Assembly: GCA_024516035.1 (NCBI GenBank)
Contig: CM044959.1
Coordinates: 20,046,525 to 20,110,524, forward strand
Source of the DNA: Bactericera cockerelli
Taxonomy: Eukaryota > Arthropoda > Insecta > Hemiptera > Triozidae
Reading direction: 5' to 3'
Length of the DNA stretch: 64,000 nt
Shown in pieces: positions 54,867 through 64,000 of the stretch; the stretch's first letter is position 1, and the number at the start of each line of letters is the position of its first letter. Made by a program: the position numbers and the translations under genes. The notes below the pieces were generated by a model. The model saw only the letters and a program-made list of their open reading frames with translations, was not told where the DNA came from and did not search any database.

Positions 54867-56049
54867 TATGTAATACCTAACTGGGAAACTGATTTTGGAA
54901 CTATGCAGGTATAATTTTTTATGGGTGTTACACAACTGTCTTTATTCAGAAATTTTGACATACTATAAAATGAAAAATAAAGCCTGATCGAGGCAGTCAA
55001 TTTTCTAATAATATATAATCTTCTGATATTGTTTTTATTTTTAGTTTTGTGAACTGCTGGTATGGTTCACTAATCTGGTTCATGGTGTTGCAAAGGGTGA
55101 AAGGTGACATAGAAAACATAAGAGCAGATTAATGATATCGCCGACCGAACTTGTGTGCAGTGTTTTGTACTCAACTTTTGTTTCGTTTATTGTTTTAAAA
55201 GTACACTTGAGTGTTGAAATGGGAACAGGTTGAAAGTTTAGTGAAACAAAAGGTAGCATAGCAATCATATGAAACTATAGAGTTTTTCGACTTTTTCGAT
55301 TCATGACAGTAAAACCTGTTTCTTAAACAAAATATTATTGATATTGCTTAAACAAATTTTATGAAGACACATTTATAGAAATTTCAAGTCCTCTGGAGAG
55401 ATAACAGATAGACACAACTCAAGTAAAAAAATAAATATATACCTAGGTACCTAGATAATTATGTATAAATATGTAAATAAAAATATATAGTTTGAAAAAC
55501 CAAAAATGGTAGTTCTATTTTCAAATTATTCAGAAACAATTTTTTTTGTTCTAGAATTGATTAGAGATAGGCAATAAAGAGTGTTATCACGTCGATCAAC
55601 ATCTACAAAATATTTACGTGAACAAAAATCAAAATTAATTAATTTTCAATCTAAATTTAAAATTATCACAAACTAAAAAAAAATTTCCCCAGTGTATCAA
55701 ATATATTCAATTTTTGACTTAGTTTTCTTATGTGAAAGCAACTTTTTGACAGTGTAACTCGTTTATGAGTAACTTCATTTTTTAGAAATTTCTTTGTTTT
55801 GTGACAGTGATATTAGTGATAACAACAACACAATACAATCTAATACTATTAATAATACTAATAACACTAATAGATGAGACAGTAACACCTACCAAGAGAC
55901 CCGAGTTTCTTTCAATATTTTTTCCTCAACCAATGCATGTTACCTGATTATCAATCGACATCATCACTTCACATTATAATTATGTATATAATATATCTAT
56001 AATTCTATTTATCATTGCAACCGTAAACTCTGATACCTACTGCATACCT
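54867..56049. other. AT-rich sequence upstream of LINE ORF1
   Basis: May include the LINE 5' UTR. No promoter motif or element boundary could be fixed. Confidence 0.35.
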
Positions 56050-56165
56050 ATCAAACAAACTATTGAATTATTGACACTTTTTGTTGCGTCATATGCAACT
56101 ACGATTTATGCATGTACCTAAATAGATTCAAATTCAACAAATCATAATTAATTCATTCATTAAAA

Positions 56166-57497
56166 ATGTTTAAAATACTTGAGAACAAACATAAAAAAAT
56201 CTTGAAATTTCAAGAACAAGTTTACAAATTTAGCTCTACAACAAACACAAGAGGCCAACATAATATATGGCAATGTGCAGTAGAGAACTGTCGTGCATTC
56301 ATTAAACTAGACAATAACAATATTAAAATAATTGAAAATAATACAAAACATGAACACAGTAGCAGCAACAATCTAATCTCTCGCAAAAAATCTAGTGACA
56401 GCCTAACAACATCTGACTCAGATGCGGCGGAAGTGACAAGTGAATCACCTAAACGTCACTCCCAAACACCAACAGTCGAATCTTCGACCATACAACAGGA
56501 AAAAACAAACAACAAAGATAAGAACACTTTTAATGACACAAGTTTACTACCATCAAATCAATCGATCCTATCAATAGACAATACTCCTATAGTTAATATA
56601 ACAAATAATTCTACTTTCAATGAGACCCCTCAAACAAGTGACAATAGAATTGAGCTACGATGTCAAATACATTGTCTTGCTCAAGAAATAATCAATAAGC
56701 AAATTGAAATTGATAAACTGAAAGAAAAATCCAACGAGGACGACAAAATTATTAAGGAAATGATACAAAGTATAAAAATACTTGAACAAAATAAATGTAT
56801 TGACAATAGTGAAAAATTAATTTCTCAAACCCCTAAAATAATTGAACATTCTTATCAACACAAAAATCAACTCAAATGTACCAATTCTGCAACAGCAAAT
56901 TCAAAAGCGACAGCATCTACCAAATCATTACAAAGAAAATCCAACACAAATTTAAATACTATTAGTGACACAACAACCAAGATCAACACATCGAAACCTC
57001 AACCATGCAAACGTATCGCGATCTTCGGAGACAGCCACGTGAGGAACTTGCGAACTCATCTGCAGAAGGAGCTCCCCTGTACCTATGAGGTACATGCCCA
57101 TTTCGCACCGGGAGGATGCTACCAGGAAGTCGCCAACATGATGAGTGAGCAGGACTTGAAGTATGAGATTGTCTTCGTGATCGCCGGCGCAAACGATGTC
57201 TGCCACTCCAACTGGACCGATGTAGCTGATGCCATCAATAAGATAAGCTCTCTTTTCAAACATAAAAAAGTATTTCTTGTTATGACACCTCCCAGAGGAG
57301 AAAAAAATAATTTCAATCGCTATATTCAAACTTTTAATAATAGCGTTAAAAATCTGGTACAGAATCTTTCTAATTTACAATGTATTGAAATAGGAAATTT
57401 ATTACAACATCAGGATTATTCATACGACAAAATTCATCTTAACAGACAGGGAAAAGTCAAAGTATGTCGAAAAAATAAAACAAATCGTTTTAAATAG
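56166..57497 (+). CDS. LINE ORF1: FLYWCH-type zinc finger plus SGNH/GDSL esterase
   Basis: 443 residues from an ATG preceded by AAAA. Residues 1-66 look like a FLYWCH finger: W35, C37, C42 and H62-x-H64 (IWQCAVENCRAF, KHEH). A Ser/Thr/Asn-rich stretch follows, then a predicted coiled coil (~162-210, RIELRCQIHCLAQEIINKQI onward). Residues 283-430 are an SGNH hydrolase: GDSH (S290), GG (316-317), GAND (N343) and DKIH (D421, H424), so all four catalytic blocks are kept. Esterase-type ORF1 proteins are known in CR1/L2 LINEs, where they bind nucleic acid and membranes or lipids; the zinc finger would bind nucleic acid (inference). The stop at 57495 follows an A run; the frame +1 from it continues without a stop into the Asn/Tyr-rich tail. 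Confidence 0.88.
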   Translation: MFKILENKHKKILKFQEQVYKFSSTTNTRGQHNIWQCAVENCRAFIKLDNNNIKIIENNTKHEHSSSNNLISRKKSSDSLTTSDSDAAEVTSESPKRHSQTPTVESSTIQQEKTNNKDKNTFNDTSLLPSNQSILSIDNTPIVNITNNSTFNETPQTSDNRIELRCQIHCLAQEIINKQIEIDKLKEKSNEDDKIIKEMIQSIKILEQNKCIDNSEKLISQTPKIIEHSYQHKNQLKCTNSATANSKATASTKSLQRKSNTNLNTISDTTTKINTSKPQPCKRIAIFGDSHVRNLRTHLQKELPCTYEVHAHFAPGGCYQEVANMMSEQDLKYEIVFVIAGANDVCHSNWTDVADAINKISSLFKHKKVFLVMTPPRGEKNNFNRYIQTFNNSVKNLVQNLSNLQCIEIGNLLQHQDYSYDKIHLNRQGKVKVCRKNKTNRFK

Positions 57498-57720
57498 AAA
57501 ACCAGGCAACTACCAAATGAAATCGCAGTTTCAGGAGGTAAATAGAAACAAACATTATTACAACAACAATCAATCTAGCACAAGTAGTGTGAACTATCCA
57601 CCTAATAAACACAGTAACATGAACGTACACAAACAAAAAAACTACAATCATTATAAACTTACTTATAATGACCATAGCTACATTAAGAACTATCAAAATA
57701 CTAAATATACTAATAATTAA
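57476..57720 (+). CDS. LINE ORF1 Asn/Tyr-rich tail, first part (shifted frame)
   Basis: Continues from the SGNH domain in the +1 frame after six A (57470-57475): QIVLNRKPGNYQ, then low-complexity NRNKHYYNNNQSSTSS and KNYNHYKLTYNDHS, ending KYTNN and TAA. The stop is the first codon of the CA-rich insertion. The right part resumes at 59128 in the same frame with the same KYTNN. Confidence 0.6.
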
Positions 57721-57791
57721 TTTATTCTGTAAACTAACAGGCTACTATATTATTTTGTCACTATATTATTTACACACACACACTCACTTCA

Positions 57792-57832
<41 letters not shown>

Positions 57833-57862
57833 TTCACACCCACCCACACACACACTCACTTC

Positions 57863-57896
<34 letters not shown>

Positions 57897-58076
57897 TTCA
57901 CACCCACACACACACTCACACACCCCCACATACACAGCCACCCACACACACACATACATACATACATACTCACTCACACACACTTTGTATTATACCTTGT
58001 ACTATGAACCTATATTTTACTATTTTACTTGTAACCCTTTGTCCGGTATTTTGCCATTGTATAACATTTGTACAAC

Positions 58077-58107
<31 letters not shown>

Positions 58108-58988
58108 TCACTCACTCACTCACTCACTCATACACACCCACCCACACATACATACTCACTCACTCACACACACTTTGTATTATACCTTGTACTATGAACC
58201 TGTATTTTACTTGTAACCCTTTGTCCTATATTTTGCCATTGTATAATATTTGTACAACTATATATATACACACACTCACTCACTCATACACACCCACCCA
58301 CACATACATACTCACTCACTCACACACACTTTGTATTATACCTTGTACTATGAACCTGTAATTTACTTGTAACCTTTTGTCCTGTATTTTGCCTTTAACA
58401 TCTGTACAACTATATATACACACACACACACACTCACTCACTCACTTACTCACACACACACACCCAAATACACTGTATTATACCATGTTCTATTTTTTTT
58501 TTTTTTTCATTGAAATGTAAACCTATATAATTGCAGGTCTGACTTTCATACTGCATTCTGTCATTATATATTATTTACACACACACTCACTTCACACCCA
58601 CACACACCCTCACACACACACCCTCACACACACACACATTCACACACACACACACATACTCACTCTCACACACTTTGTATTATACCTTGTACTATGAACC
58701 TGTATTTTACTTGTAACCTTCTGTCCTGTATTTTGCCATTGTATATTATTTGTACAACTATACACACACACACCATAAACACATACACACACAAACACAC
58801 CCACAAGCACACACACACTCACACACACACTCACACACACACACACTCACACACACACACACTCACACACACACACACACACACACACACCACCCATACA
58901 CCACAAACACACACACACGCGCACACACATCCTCTTCACATTCATACACACACACACCCACATGCACAATTACACACACACATACACA

Positions 58989-59019
<31 letters not shown>

Positions 59020-59127
59020 CCGCACCCATAGTCATTCACTCACATACACCACCGCAATCTGTTTTCTAGTTTTATACCATGTACTATTACTTGTAACTTT
59101 CGTTATGTAAATATATATAATAATAAA
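57718..59127 (+). repeat. 1.41-kb CA-rich insertion flanked by 15-bp direct repeats
   Basis: Between two copies of AAATATACTAATAAT (57703-57717 and 59128-59142). It is made of CA, CACT and CACC microsatellite runs alternating with a ~95-bp non-repetitive segment (TTTGTATTATACCTTGTACT... TTTTGCCATTGTATAATATT) present at 57983, 58173, 58330, 58673 and, diverged, 58473 and 59068. Long open frames here are repeat artefacts. Confidence 0.85.
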
Positions 59128-59409
59128 AAATATACTAATAATAAAAATATGCATTATTTAAGAAAAAATAATAATCGTTATGAATATAATAGGTATCACT
59201 GGTACAACAAAAACAGACATGACTATAATATTTCAAATAATTATTATAACAACAATAGCAACCGCTATACCCACAGGGATACCTACAGAGTAAGATTTGA
59301 TAACAATTTTACTGAAGCACAGTCTAACCGTAACCATAGATTTGATTTGGATGACAGGTGGAACTCATCAGAAGAAAACAAACATCTGAATCAGACTAAT
59401 TTTTTCTAA
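59128..59409 (+). CDS. LINE ORF1 Asn/Tyr/Arg-rich tail, second part
   Basis: Open in the same frame as the first tail part: KYTNNKNMHYLRKNNNRYEY, further N/Y/R-rich sequence, then DLDDRWNSSEENK and TNFF before TAA (59407-59409). Low complexity with many Arg/Lys, as in RNA-binding tails. The last sense codons form T-TTT-TTC right before the stop, and ORF2 lies in the -1 frame. Confidence 0.6.
   Translation, partial: KYTNNKNMHYLRKNNNRYEYNRYHWYNKNRHDYNISNNYYNNNSNRYTHRDTYRVRFDNNFTEAQSNRNHRFDLDDRWNSSEENKHLNQTNFF
59400..59406 (+). promoter_or_regulatory. Candidate -1 ribosomal frameshift site (T TTT TTC)
   Basis: A slippery heptamer of the X-XXY-YYZ type in the ORF1-tail frame, directly followed by TAA. 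Slipping back one base enters the ORF2 frame, which has no ATG near its start and is open from 59400. The downstream stimulator was not analysed. Inference from layout. Confidence 0.5.
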
Positions 59410-59414
59410 ACCAG

Positions 59415-62400
59415 TTGACGAGTGCAAATTGCACTGAAAAAGAAATACAACCAAAAGCAGGTCCTGAAATAATAAATTCCGAAAACAACAAAGAGAAACA
59501 AATTTTCAATTATGATAATGATAAATGTAATACTAATAATGCATCGCGCAAAAATTCATATACATTACTATACCAGAACGTCCGAGGACTCAACACCAAA
59601 ACGAACTTTTGCTATCTTAATTGTACTGCTCAAGACAATGATATTTTGGTTCTAACCGAAACTTGGTTACAAGACAATGTTTATGATTCTGAATTCCTAG
59701 ACAGTAGATACCAGGTTATCCGCCAGGATAGAAATCTCAACACAACTAATAGAGTAAAGGGAGGAGGTCTAGCTGTGGGAATAAAAAAGGAATATCGGGT
59801 GGATAAAAAAGAAAACTGGAATTGTAACTCCCACCAACTAGAAACTTTATGGCTAGAAATACATTTAAATTACATGAAATTATTGATTTGTGTTGTTTAC
59901 ATGCCTCCCCCCGTTACAGCAGATACATTAGAATTATTTTATGATAAAATAGTAGAAAATACTGAAATTATAAACTACAAAAACATATTGATTTTAGGGG
60001 ATTTCAATGTAAACTCTTTCTCAGAAGATACACCATCACATATAATTGATAATACGAGAAACACAATATTAAATCAAATTGTAAACTTTTTGGATTTGAC
60101 ATCATGTAATAGCATCAAAAATAGACACAATAGGATATTAGATTTAGTTCTTTTTAAGCATTTATACAACAAAAATGTTAAGAGAAATATTGAACTATCT
60201 GTCGGGGTAGGAGAACCTTTGGTTGTGGAGGATCCGCACCATCCGACTTTAGAAATAAACTTAAAATACACAAGAAATAAATTAAAACATAAAGATATAC
60301 CACCAGCAAAAACTGTACAAAACTTGAAGAGTGAAACCCAAAATTTTCCTGATCATGAATTTTTAAGTAGAAATTATAATTTCAAACGAGCCGATTGGAC
60401 CACTGTTTATAATGAAATTACCAACACATCCTGGGAAACAATATTTAAAGAAGATGATCCAAATACAGCACTTGAGGTATTTTATAAAATTATTTTTCTA
60501 ATTTTTGACAAAAATATCCCAAAAAAACGTTTTGGCACTTTCAAAGTAAACAAAAAGACCTTTCCAACATGGTGGAACAATGAAAACATTAGCCTTTATC
60601 TCAAAAAAGAAAAACTTCGAAAAACTAAAAATCGAAACTATAAAATTGTAAAAAAACAATGTAAAACAAAACTTAAAGTCAACTATAAAAAATACCTCAA
60701 TGAACTACAGATAAAACTAAAATCATCGGAAAACAAAAAGGAATTTTGGAGTTTTATAAAATCCAAAAATAAAAATCTTCCCAAGTTAACATACAAATCG
60801 GATGGTGTGCTTTTAACACAACCAAAGGAAATTTGTAATGCCTTTGCCTCGTTTTTTAACTCAGTTTATATCGCCCCTCCAGTTAATTACAAATGTGAAA
60901 ACTTGTTTAAAAACACGACAGTTGATCTACCCGTTTTTTCTCTGACGGAAGAAGACATAGAAAATGGAATAAAATCTCTGAAGAATAAAAAAGAAGGAAT
61001 GGATAGTATCCCTCCCAATATCCTGAAAAAATGTTCTGCAGTATTCTGCAAAATTTTCCATCATATTTTTAATAAATCATTAAAAATGAAAGTTTTCCCA
61101 CAGTTACTGAAATATACTCTAGTCACTCCAATACCAAAAAAAGATAACTCACAACTTATTGAAGAAAATAGGCCCATATCATGTCTAACAGCAATATCTA
61201 AACTCTTTGAAGCCTGTATTTTTAAAAAAATATCATCTTTCGTTTATAATAAAATATCGCCACACCAACATGGCTTCATCGAGAAAAGATCAACTATTAC
61301 TAATCTAACAAGTTTTCACCATTTTGTCTCAAAATCACTTAGCGAGAGCCATAAACAAGTGGACGTCATCTATACAGACATCTTAAAGGCGTACGATAAA
61401 TTATCACATGAGGTATTATTAAAAAAATTGGCAGCCTTCGGATTCCACCCTGACCTTGCAAGATTCATAGCATCATATCTAGAGCATCGCGAACACAGAG
61501 TGCTTTTTCAAAATCATATTTCTGACCCATATTATCCTACATCTTCTGTGATTCAGGGCTCAAAGTTAAGCAGTCTGTTTTTCGCGATAGTGATAGATGG
61601 TATCGGGGAAGTAATTAATTATGCCAGCTATGTATTGTATGCAGACGATTTCAAGATCTATCACAAAATTAATAATGAATACAATTGTATACAATTACAA
61701 CAAGATCTTGACTCTGTTGAGGCATGGCTTGCCCAAAATCAATTAAAATTCCATCCTGACAAGTGCGAAATATTAACAATCTCGAGAAAAAAAGAAATAA
61801 TACAGTTCAACTACAACATTGGAAACTCAACGTTAAATCGAGTTAGTAAAAAAAAAGATTTGGGAGTAATTTTTCAGCAAAACTTGAAATTTGAAAATCA
61901 TATATCAGACATTATATCATCATCCACCAGAACACTTGGCCTCATAATAAGACACTCCCAATTTTTTACAGAGGAAGATACCATCACTACCCTCTACACC
62001 GCACTTGTCAGAAGCAAACTAGAATATGCCTCAGTCATATGGAATCCATCCACCCAATGTCTGAGAGATAAAATAGAAAAAGTACAAGCAAGATTCGTCA
62101 GATTTCTCTTCAAGAAACTGAACGGTTTTTACCCTGTGTACCCCGAGGCCATCTCTTACTTGGACCTGATGGAGCACCTAGATATAGGGACACTGACTGA
62201 CCGAAGAAACTATCAGAGATTATTACACATTTATAATATTTTCAATTCAAATATAGAAGTCTCTGATATTTCTGAGGACATCAGCATCAGGGTCCCTGTA
62301 ATACAACTAAGAATAAGGGAAAACCCTAACTTTTTCTACATTAAAAATAGTTTGTGTGCTCCAGAAGGTTTAAGCTCACCTATAATATCAGCTATGTTGC

Positions 62401-62495
62401 TATTTAATCTACACTCATGTAAATTAGATTTAAGTTTACATTTAGAAAAATTTAAAATTATTTGTAAGGATATATTAAACCTTCGTATTACGTAA
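59415..62495 (+). CDS. LINE ORF2: apurinic-like endonuclease and reverse transcriptase
   Basis: About 1026 residues without a break. Endonuclease ~50-280: N55 (YQNVRGL), E82 (LTETWL), Y162 (VVYMPPP), D196/N198 (LGDFNVN), D243 (ILDLVL) and EDPHHP at the place of the usual SDH. Reverse transcriptase ~510-790: KKEGMDSIPPNILKK, NRPISCLTAISKLFEACIFK, HQHGFIEKRSTITNL, YTDILKAYDKLSH, IQGSKLSSLFF and catalytic YADD (742-745). Then KKKDLGVIFQQNLKFENHI and LVRSKLEYASVIWNP, typical of Jockey/CR1-type ORF2. No RNase H. It cuts target DNA and copies the RNA from the nick. The first codon in the frame is TTG; expression probably depends on frameshifting or reinitiation from the upstream frame. Confidence 0.92.
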   Translation: MTSANCTEKEIQPKAGPEIINSENNKEKQIFNYDNDKCNTNNASRKNSYTLLYQNVRGLNTKTNFCYLNCTAQDNDILVLTETWLQDNVYDSEFLDSRYQVIRQDRNLNTTNRVKGGGLAVGIKKEYRVDKKENWNCNSHQLETLWLEIHLNYMKLLICVVYMPPPVTADTLELFYDKIVENTEIINYKNILILGDFNVNSFSEDTPSHIIDNTRNTILNQIVNFLDLTSCNSIKNRHNRILDLVLFKHLYNKNVKRNIELSVGVGEPLVVEDPHHPTLEINLKYTRNKLKHKDIPPAKTVQNLKSETQNFPDHEFLSRNYNFKRADWTTVYNEITNTSWETIFKEDDPNTALEVFYKIIFLIFDKNIPKKRFGTFKVNKKTFPTWWNNENISLYLKKEKLRKTKNRNYKIVKKQCKTKLKVNYKKYLNELQIKLKSSENKKEFWSFIKSKNKNLPKLTYKSDGVLLTQPKEICNAFASFFNSVYIAPPVNYKCENLFKNTTVDLPVFSLTEEDIENGIKSLKNKKEGMDSIPPNILKKCSAVFCKIFHHIFNKSLKMKVFPQLLKYTLVTPIPKKDNSQLIEENRPISCLTAISKLFEACIFKKISSFVYNKISPHQHGFIEKRSTITNLTSFHHFVSKSLSESHKQVDVIYTDILKAYDKLSHEVLLKKLAAFGFHPDLARFIASYLEHREHRVLFQNHISDPYYPTSSVIQGSKLSSLFFAIVIDGIGEVINYASYVLYADDFKIYHKINNEYNCIQLQQDLDSVEAWLAQNQLKFHPDKCEILTISRKKEIIQFNYNIGNSTLNRVSKKKDLGVIFQQNLKFENHISDIISSSTRTLGLIIRHSQFFTEEDTITTLYTALVRSKLEYASVIWNPSTQCLRDKIEKVQARFVRFLFKKLNGFYPVYPEAISYLDLMEHLDIGTLTDRRNYQRLLHIYNIFNSNIEVSDISEDISIRVPVIQLRIRENPNFFYIKNSLCAPEGLSSPIISAMLLFNLHSCKLDLSLHLEKFKIICKDILNLRIT

Positions 62496-62557
62496 TTACC
62501 TTTAACCCTCAAATCCCAGTTCATGTAATTGCAACGACACTAGTTAAGTTTGAACAT

Positions 62558-62592
<35 letters not shown>

Positions 62593-62594
<2 letters not shown>

Positions 62595-63435
62595 CTTTAC
62601 ATCACTTTATTAAATTTGTTTCTGTTATTTCTCACTGTGAGAATTTCATTATAATTTGTATATCTCATTTTCTATAGAATATCGATTACCTAGATAACAA
62701 TTAATACAGTAAAAAAATCAAAACCCCATCTACAGTCATCAACTCGTCATGCTTTATGAAATAATGTTGATGGTATTAGATACTTATTCATTTTACAAAA
62801 AATATACATGATTACAAAATTCTCAGAGGTACAAATTAATAAACTAGTAGTTTTAAAATAAGCTTAAAAAAACTGCAAAATTATTCTAGAAACTATTCAT
62901 GTTTAACTCTTCGTAGAAAAATGAACGGGAGACAGCTAGTTGAAGGAAAAAAGCAATTTTTCAGGTACAGAATTTTCGTTCAGAATTAATTCTGAAAAGT
63001 TAAAACTGCACAGCAATTTCCTCTGCAAAAAATTGGGGTTACTCATTCCGACCTCAATCCTCATTTCTTGTTGAATTTAAATTAATCCCACAGAAACTTA
63101 TTTCCCTTAATTTTCATCTCCTAATAAGGAAAGTTTTCTAACGGGAGAGTTTCCAACAAATCTTTTACCTATTCAAGTCACTTCGCTTTTTCCATCTAAT
63201 GGATTTACTTCTACATAATACCAAATTACCAACTTTTTGACCTAATTAACATCGAAGTCAGTCTATTATTATTATTATTGTACCATACACTTTTACAAGG
63301 ATAGCCCCTACGACCTAGTAATGTACCTACATACTGACAAAATATGAAACACTCTGCAAGTTATCTGAAATAAAATATTATTATAAGTTCACTAGGGATA
63401 TGTCTCATGTATGTTCTTGTAGTAGTACACAATTA
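62593..63435. other. Sequence after the LINE, no gene seen
   Basis: AT-rich. No exon or repeat recognised. Confidence 0.4.
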
Positions 63436-63445
63436 AGTAGGTATA

Positions 63446-63797
63446 CAGCCTCCGTGGTGTAACGGTTGTGACTACTGCCCGTAGTCGAGATATCCTGAGT
63501 TCGATCCCCGGTCGGAGCAGATTTTTCACACAGAAAATTCTGTTCCCTCCGAACATATGAGGCTGGCAATTCCGGCACTACTCAGGCTGGGTGAGGTTAA
63601 CGTGGGTAGCTGGTACGATTTCCAGCGAATGGAGGGTAAAACCACCGTCCTGTCTACCTCAAGTCAGGACGTTAAAACCAAATAGTTACAATGGATATGA
63701 AAGGAGCCTAGACATTGGATCTTGGCGTCCATATAATCCTCTCACCACCGTGATTTAGGTATCAATACCTATCTCACAGACACAGAATTAAATTATT
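63446..63797 (+). mobile_element. tRNA-derived SINE, full length (352 bp), with target duplication
   Basis: Head CAGCCTCCGTGGTGTAACGG, GACTA-CTGCCCG-TAGTC anticodon arm (GCC), and GAGTTCGATCCCCGGTCGGAG (box B). Shared body ACTCAGGCTGGGTGAGGTTA...GGAGGGTAAAACCACCGTCC. Tail GGAGCCTAGACATTGGATC... CACCGTGATTTAGGTATC. Flanked by AGTAGGTATA at 63436-63445 and 63798-63807. Confidence 0.9.
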
Positions 63798-63807
63798 AGT
63801 AGGTATA

Positions 63808-64000
63808 AGCTGAGGCTGGATTCTAAATTTTATGCCTCCTCTTTGCAACGTCACGATCAGCAACAAAAGCATCAGCAACAACAATGGCTATCACCACTAA
63901 TACTAACATGCTCGGAACAGGATGCAAGATACCAGAACTGCACAACACCAAACAGCCAAACACTCTTGGTCTACAAGAGAGAAACCCTCTAATCAAAAGG
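63808..64000. other. Right-edge sequence
   Basis: A short CAACA-rich stretch; no gene or repeat recognised. Confidence 0.35.

Larger units (their letters stand above)
56050..62592 (+). mobile_element. Nearly intact non-LTR retrotransposon with FLYWCH-SGNH ORF1
   Basis: ORF1 (56166-57497 plus a frame-shifted tail), a ~1.4-kb CA-rich insertion, ORF1 tail remainder (59149-59409), ORF2 (59415-62495), a 67-bp 3' UTR and a ~30-nt A tail ending ~62592. The coding strand is very A-rich. ORF2 is intact. The 5' end is not defined (the start given is only a guess upstream of ORF1), and no target duplication was found. Clade by eye: Jockey/CR1 group. It lies antisense to Slo2, probably within a 5' intron of that gene. 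Confidence 0.88.

Noticed and set aside
57668..59110. Open frames of His/Thr-rich sequence
   Set aside because: Pure products of CA/CACT microsatellites inside the LINE insertion.
53340..64000. Upstream Slo2 exons (S1-S6, pore, start of RCK1)
   Set aside because: No stretch on the minus strand resembled these conserved parts; they probably lie beyond the window.

Overview
The window is nuclear DNA from an animal, most likely an insect. It is AT-rich, its genes are split by GT-AG introns, and it is crowded with non-LTR retrotransposons, SINEs, Helitrons and palindromic foldback elements. The channel protein reads like an insect SLO2, and a sugar/trehalose-type transporter also fits an insect. 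The order (perhaps Hemiptera) is only a guess. There are no bacterial features: no operons, ribosome binding sites or CRISPR.

Layout. (1) 1-4840: intergenic, with 5S-rRNA-derived SINEs and a decayed inverted-repeat element. (2) 4841-13539, plus strand: a sugar-porter gene of four coding exons. Its large terminal exon is duplicated, so the same three 5' exons can be joined in frame to either of two intact last exons. Two decayed exon fragments lie between the copies. (3) 13.7-18.0 kb: a relic autonomous Helitron with a ~146-bp tandem array, a broken Pif1-type helicase and a clear 3' hairpin ending in CTAG. (4) 18.0-22.4 kb: AT-rich, no gene seen. (5) 22732-51527, minus strand: the 3' two-thirds of a Slo2 sodium-activated potassium channel gene, rebuilt here as 17 coding exons with matching splice phases. 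Two are in-phase cassette exons and one carries an apparent 1-nt homopolymer frameshift. The 5' exons for S1-S6 and the pore are not in the window. The introns hold a 5'-truncated Jockey-like LINE, three perfect or near-perfect palindromes, MITEs, an 18-bp VNTR and many SINEs. (6) 51.5-53.3 kb: a local rearrangement with repeated partial copies of the first visible Slo2 exon, each with its splice acceptor. (7) 56.1-62.6 kb, plus strand: a nearly intact non-LTR retrotransposon, opposite to Slo2 and probably within a 5' Slo2 intron. ORF1 joins a FLYWCH-type zinc finger to an SGNH/GDSL esterase domain; ORF2 is an intact endonuclease-reverse transcriptase. (8) 62.6-64.0 kb: a complete tRNA-derived SINE with target-site duplications.

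The most unusual items are the FLYWCH-SGNH LINE with a -1 frameshift heptamer directly before the stop upstream of ORF2; the ~1.4-kb CA-rich insertion flanked by 15-bp direct repeats in its ORF1 tail; the alternative terminal exons of the transporter with a 119-bp identical (gene-conversion) tract; and SINEs whose heads come from 5S rRNA or tRNA but which share one central body.
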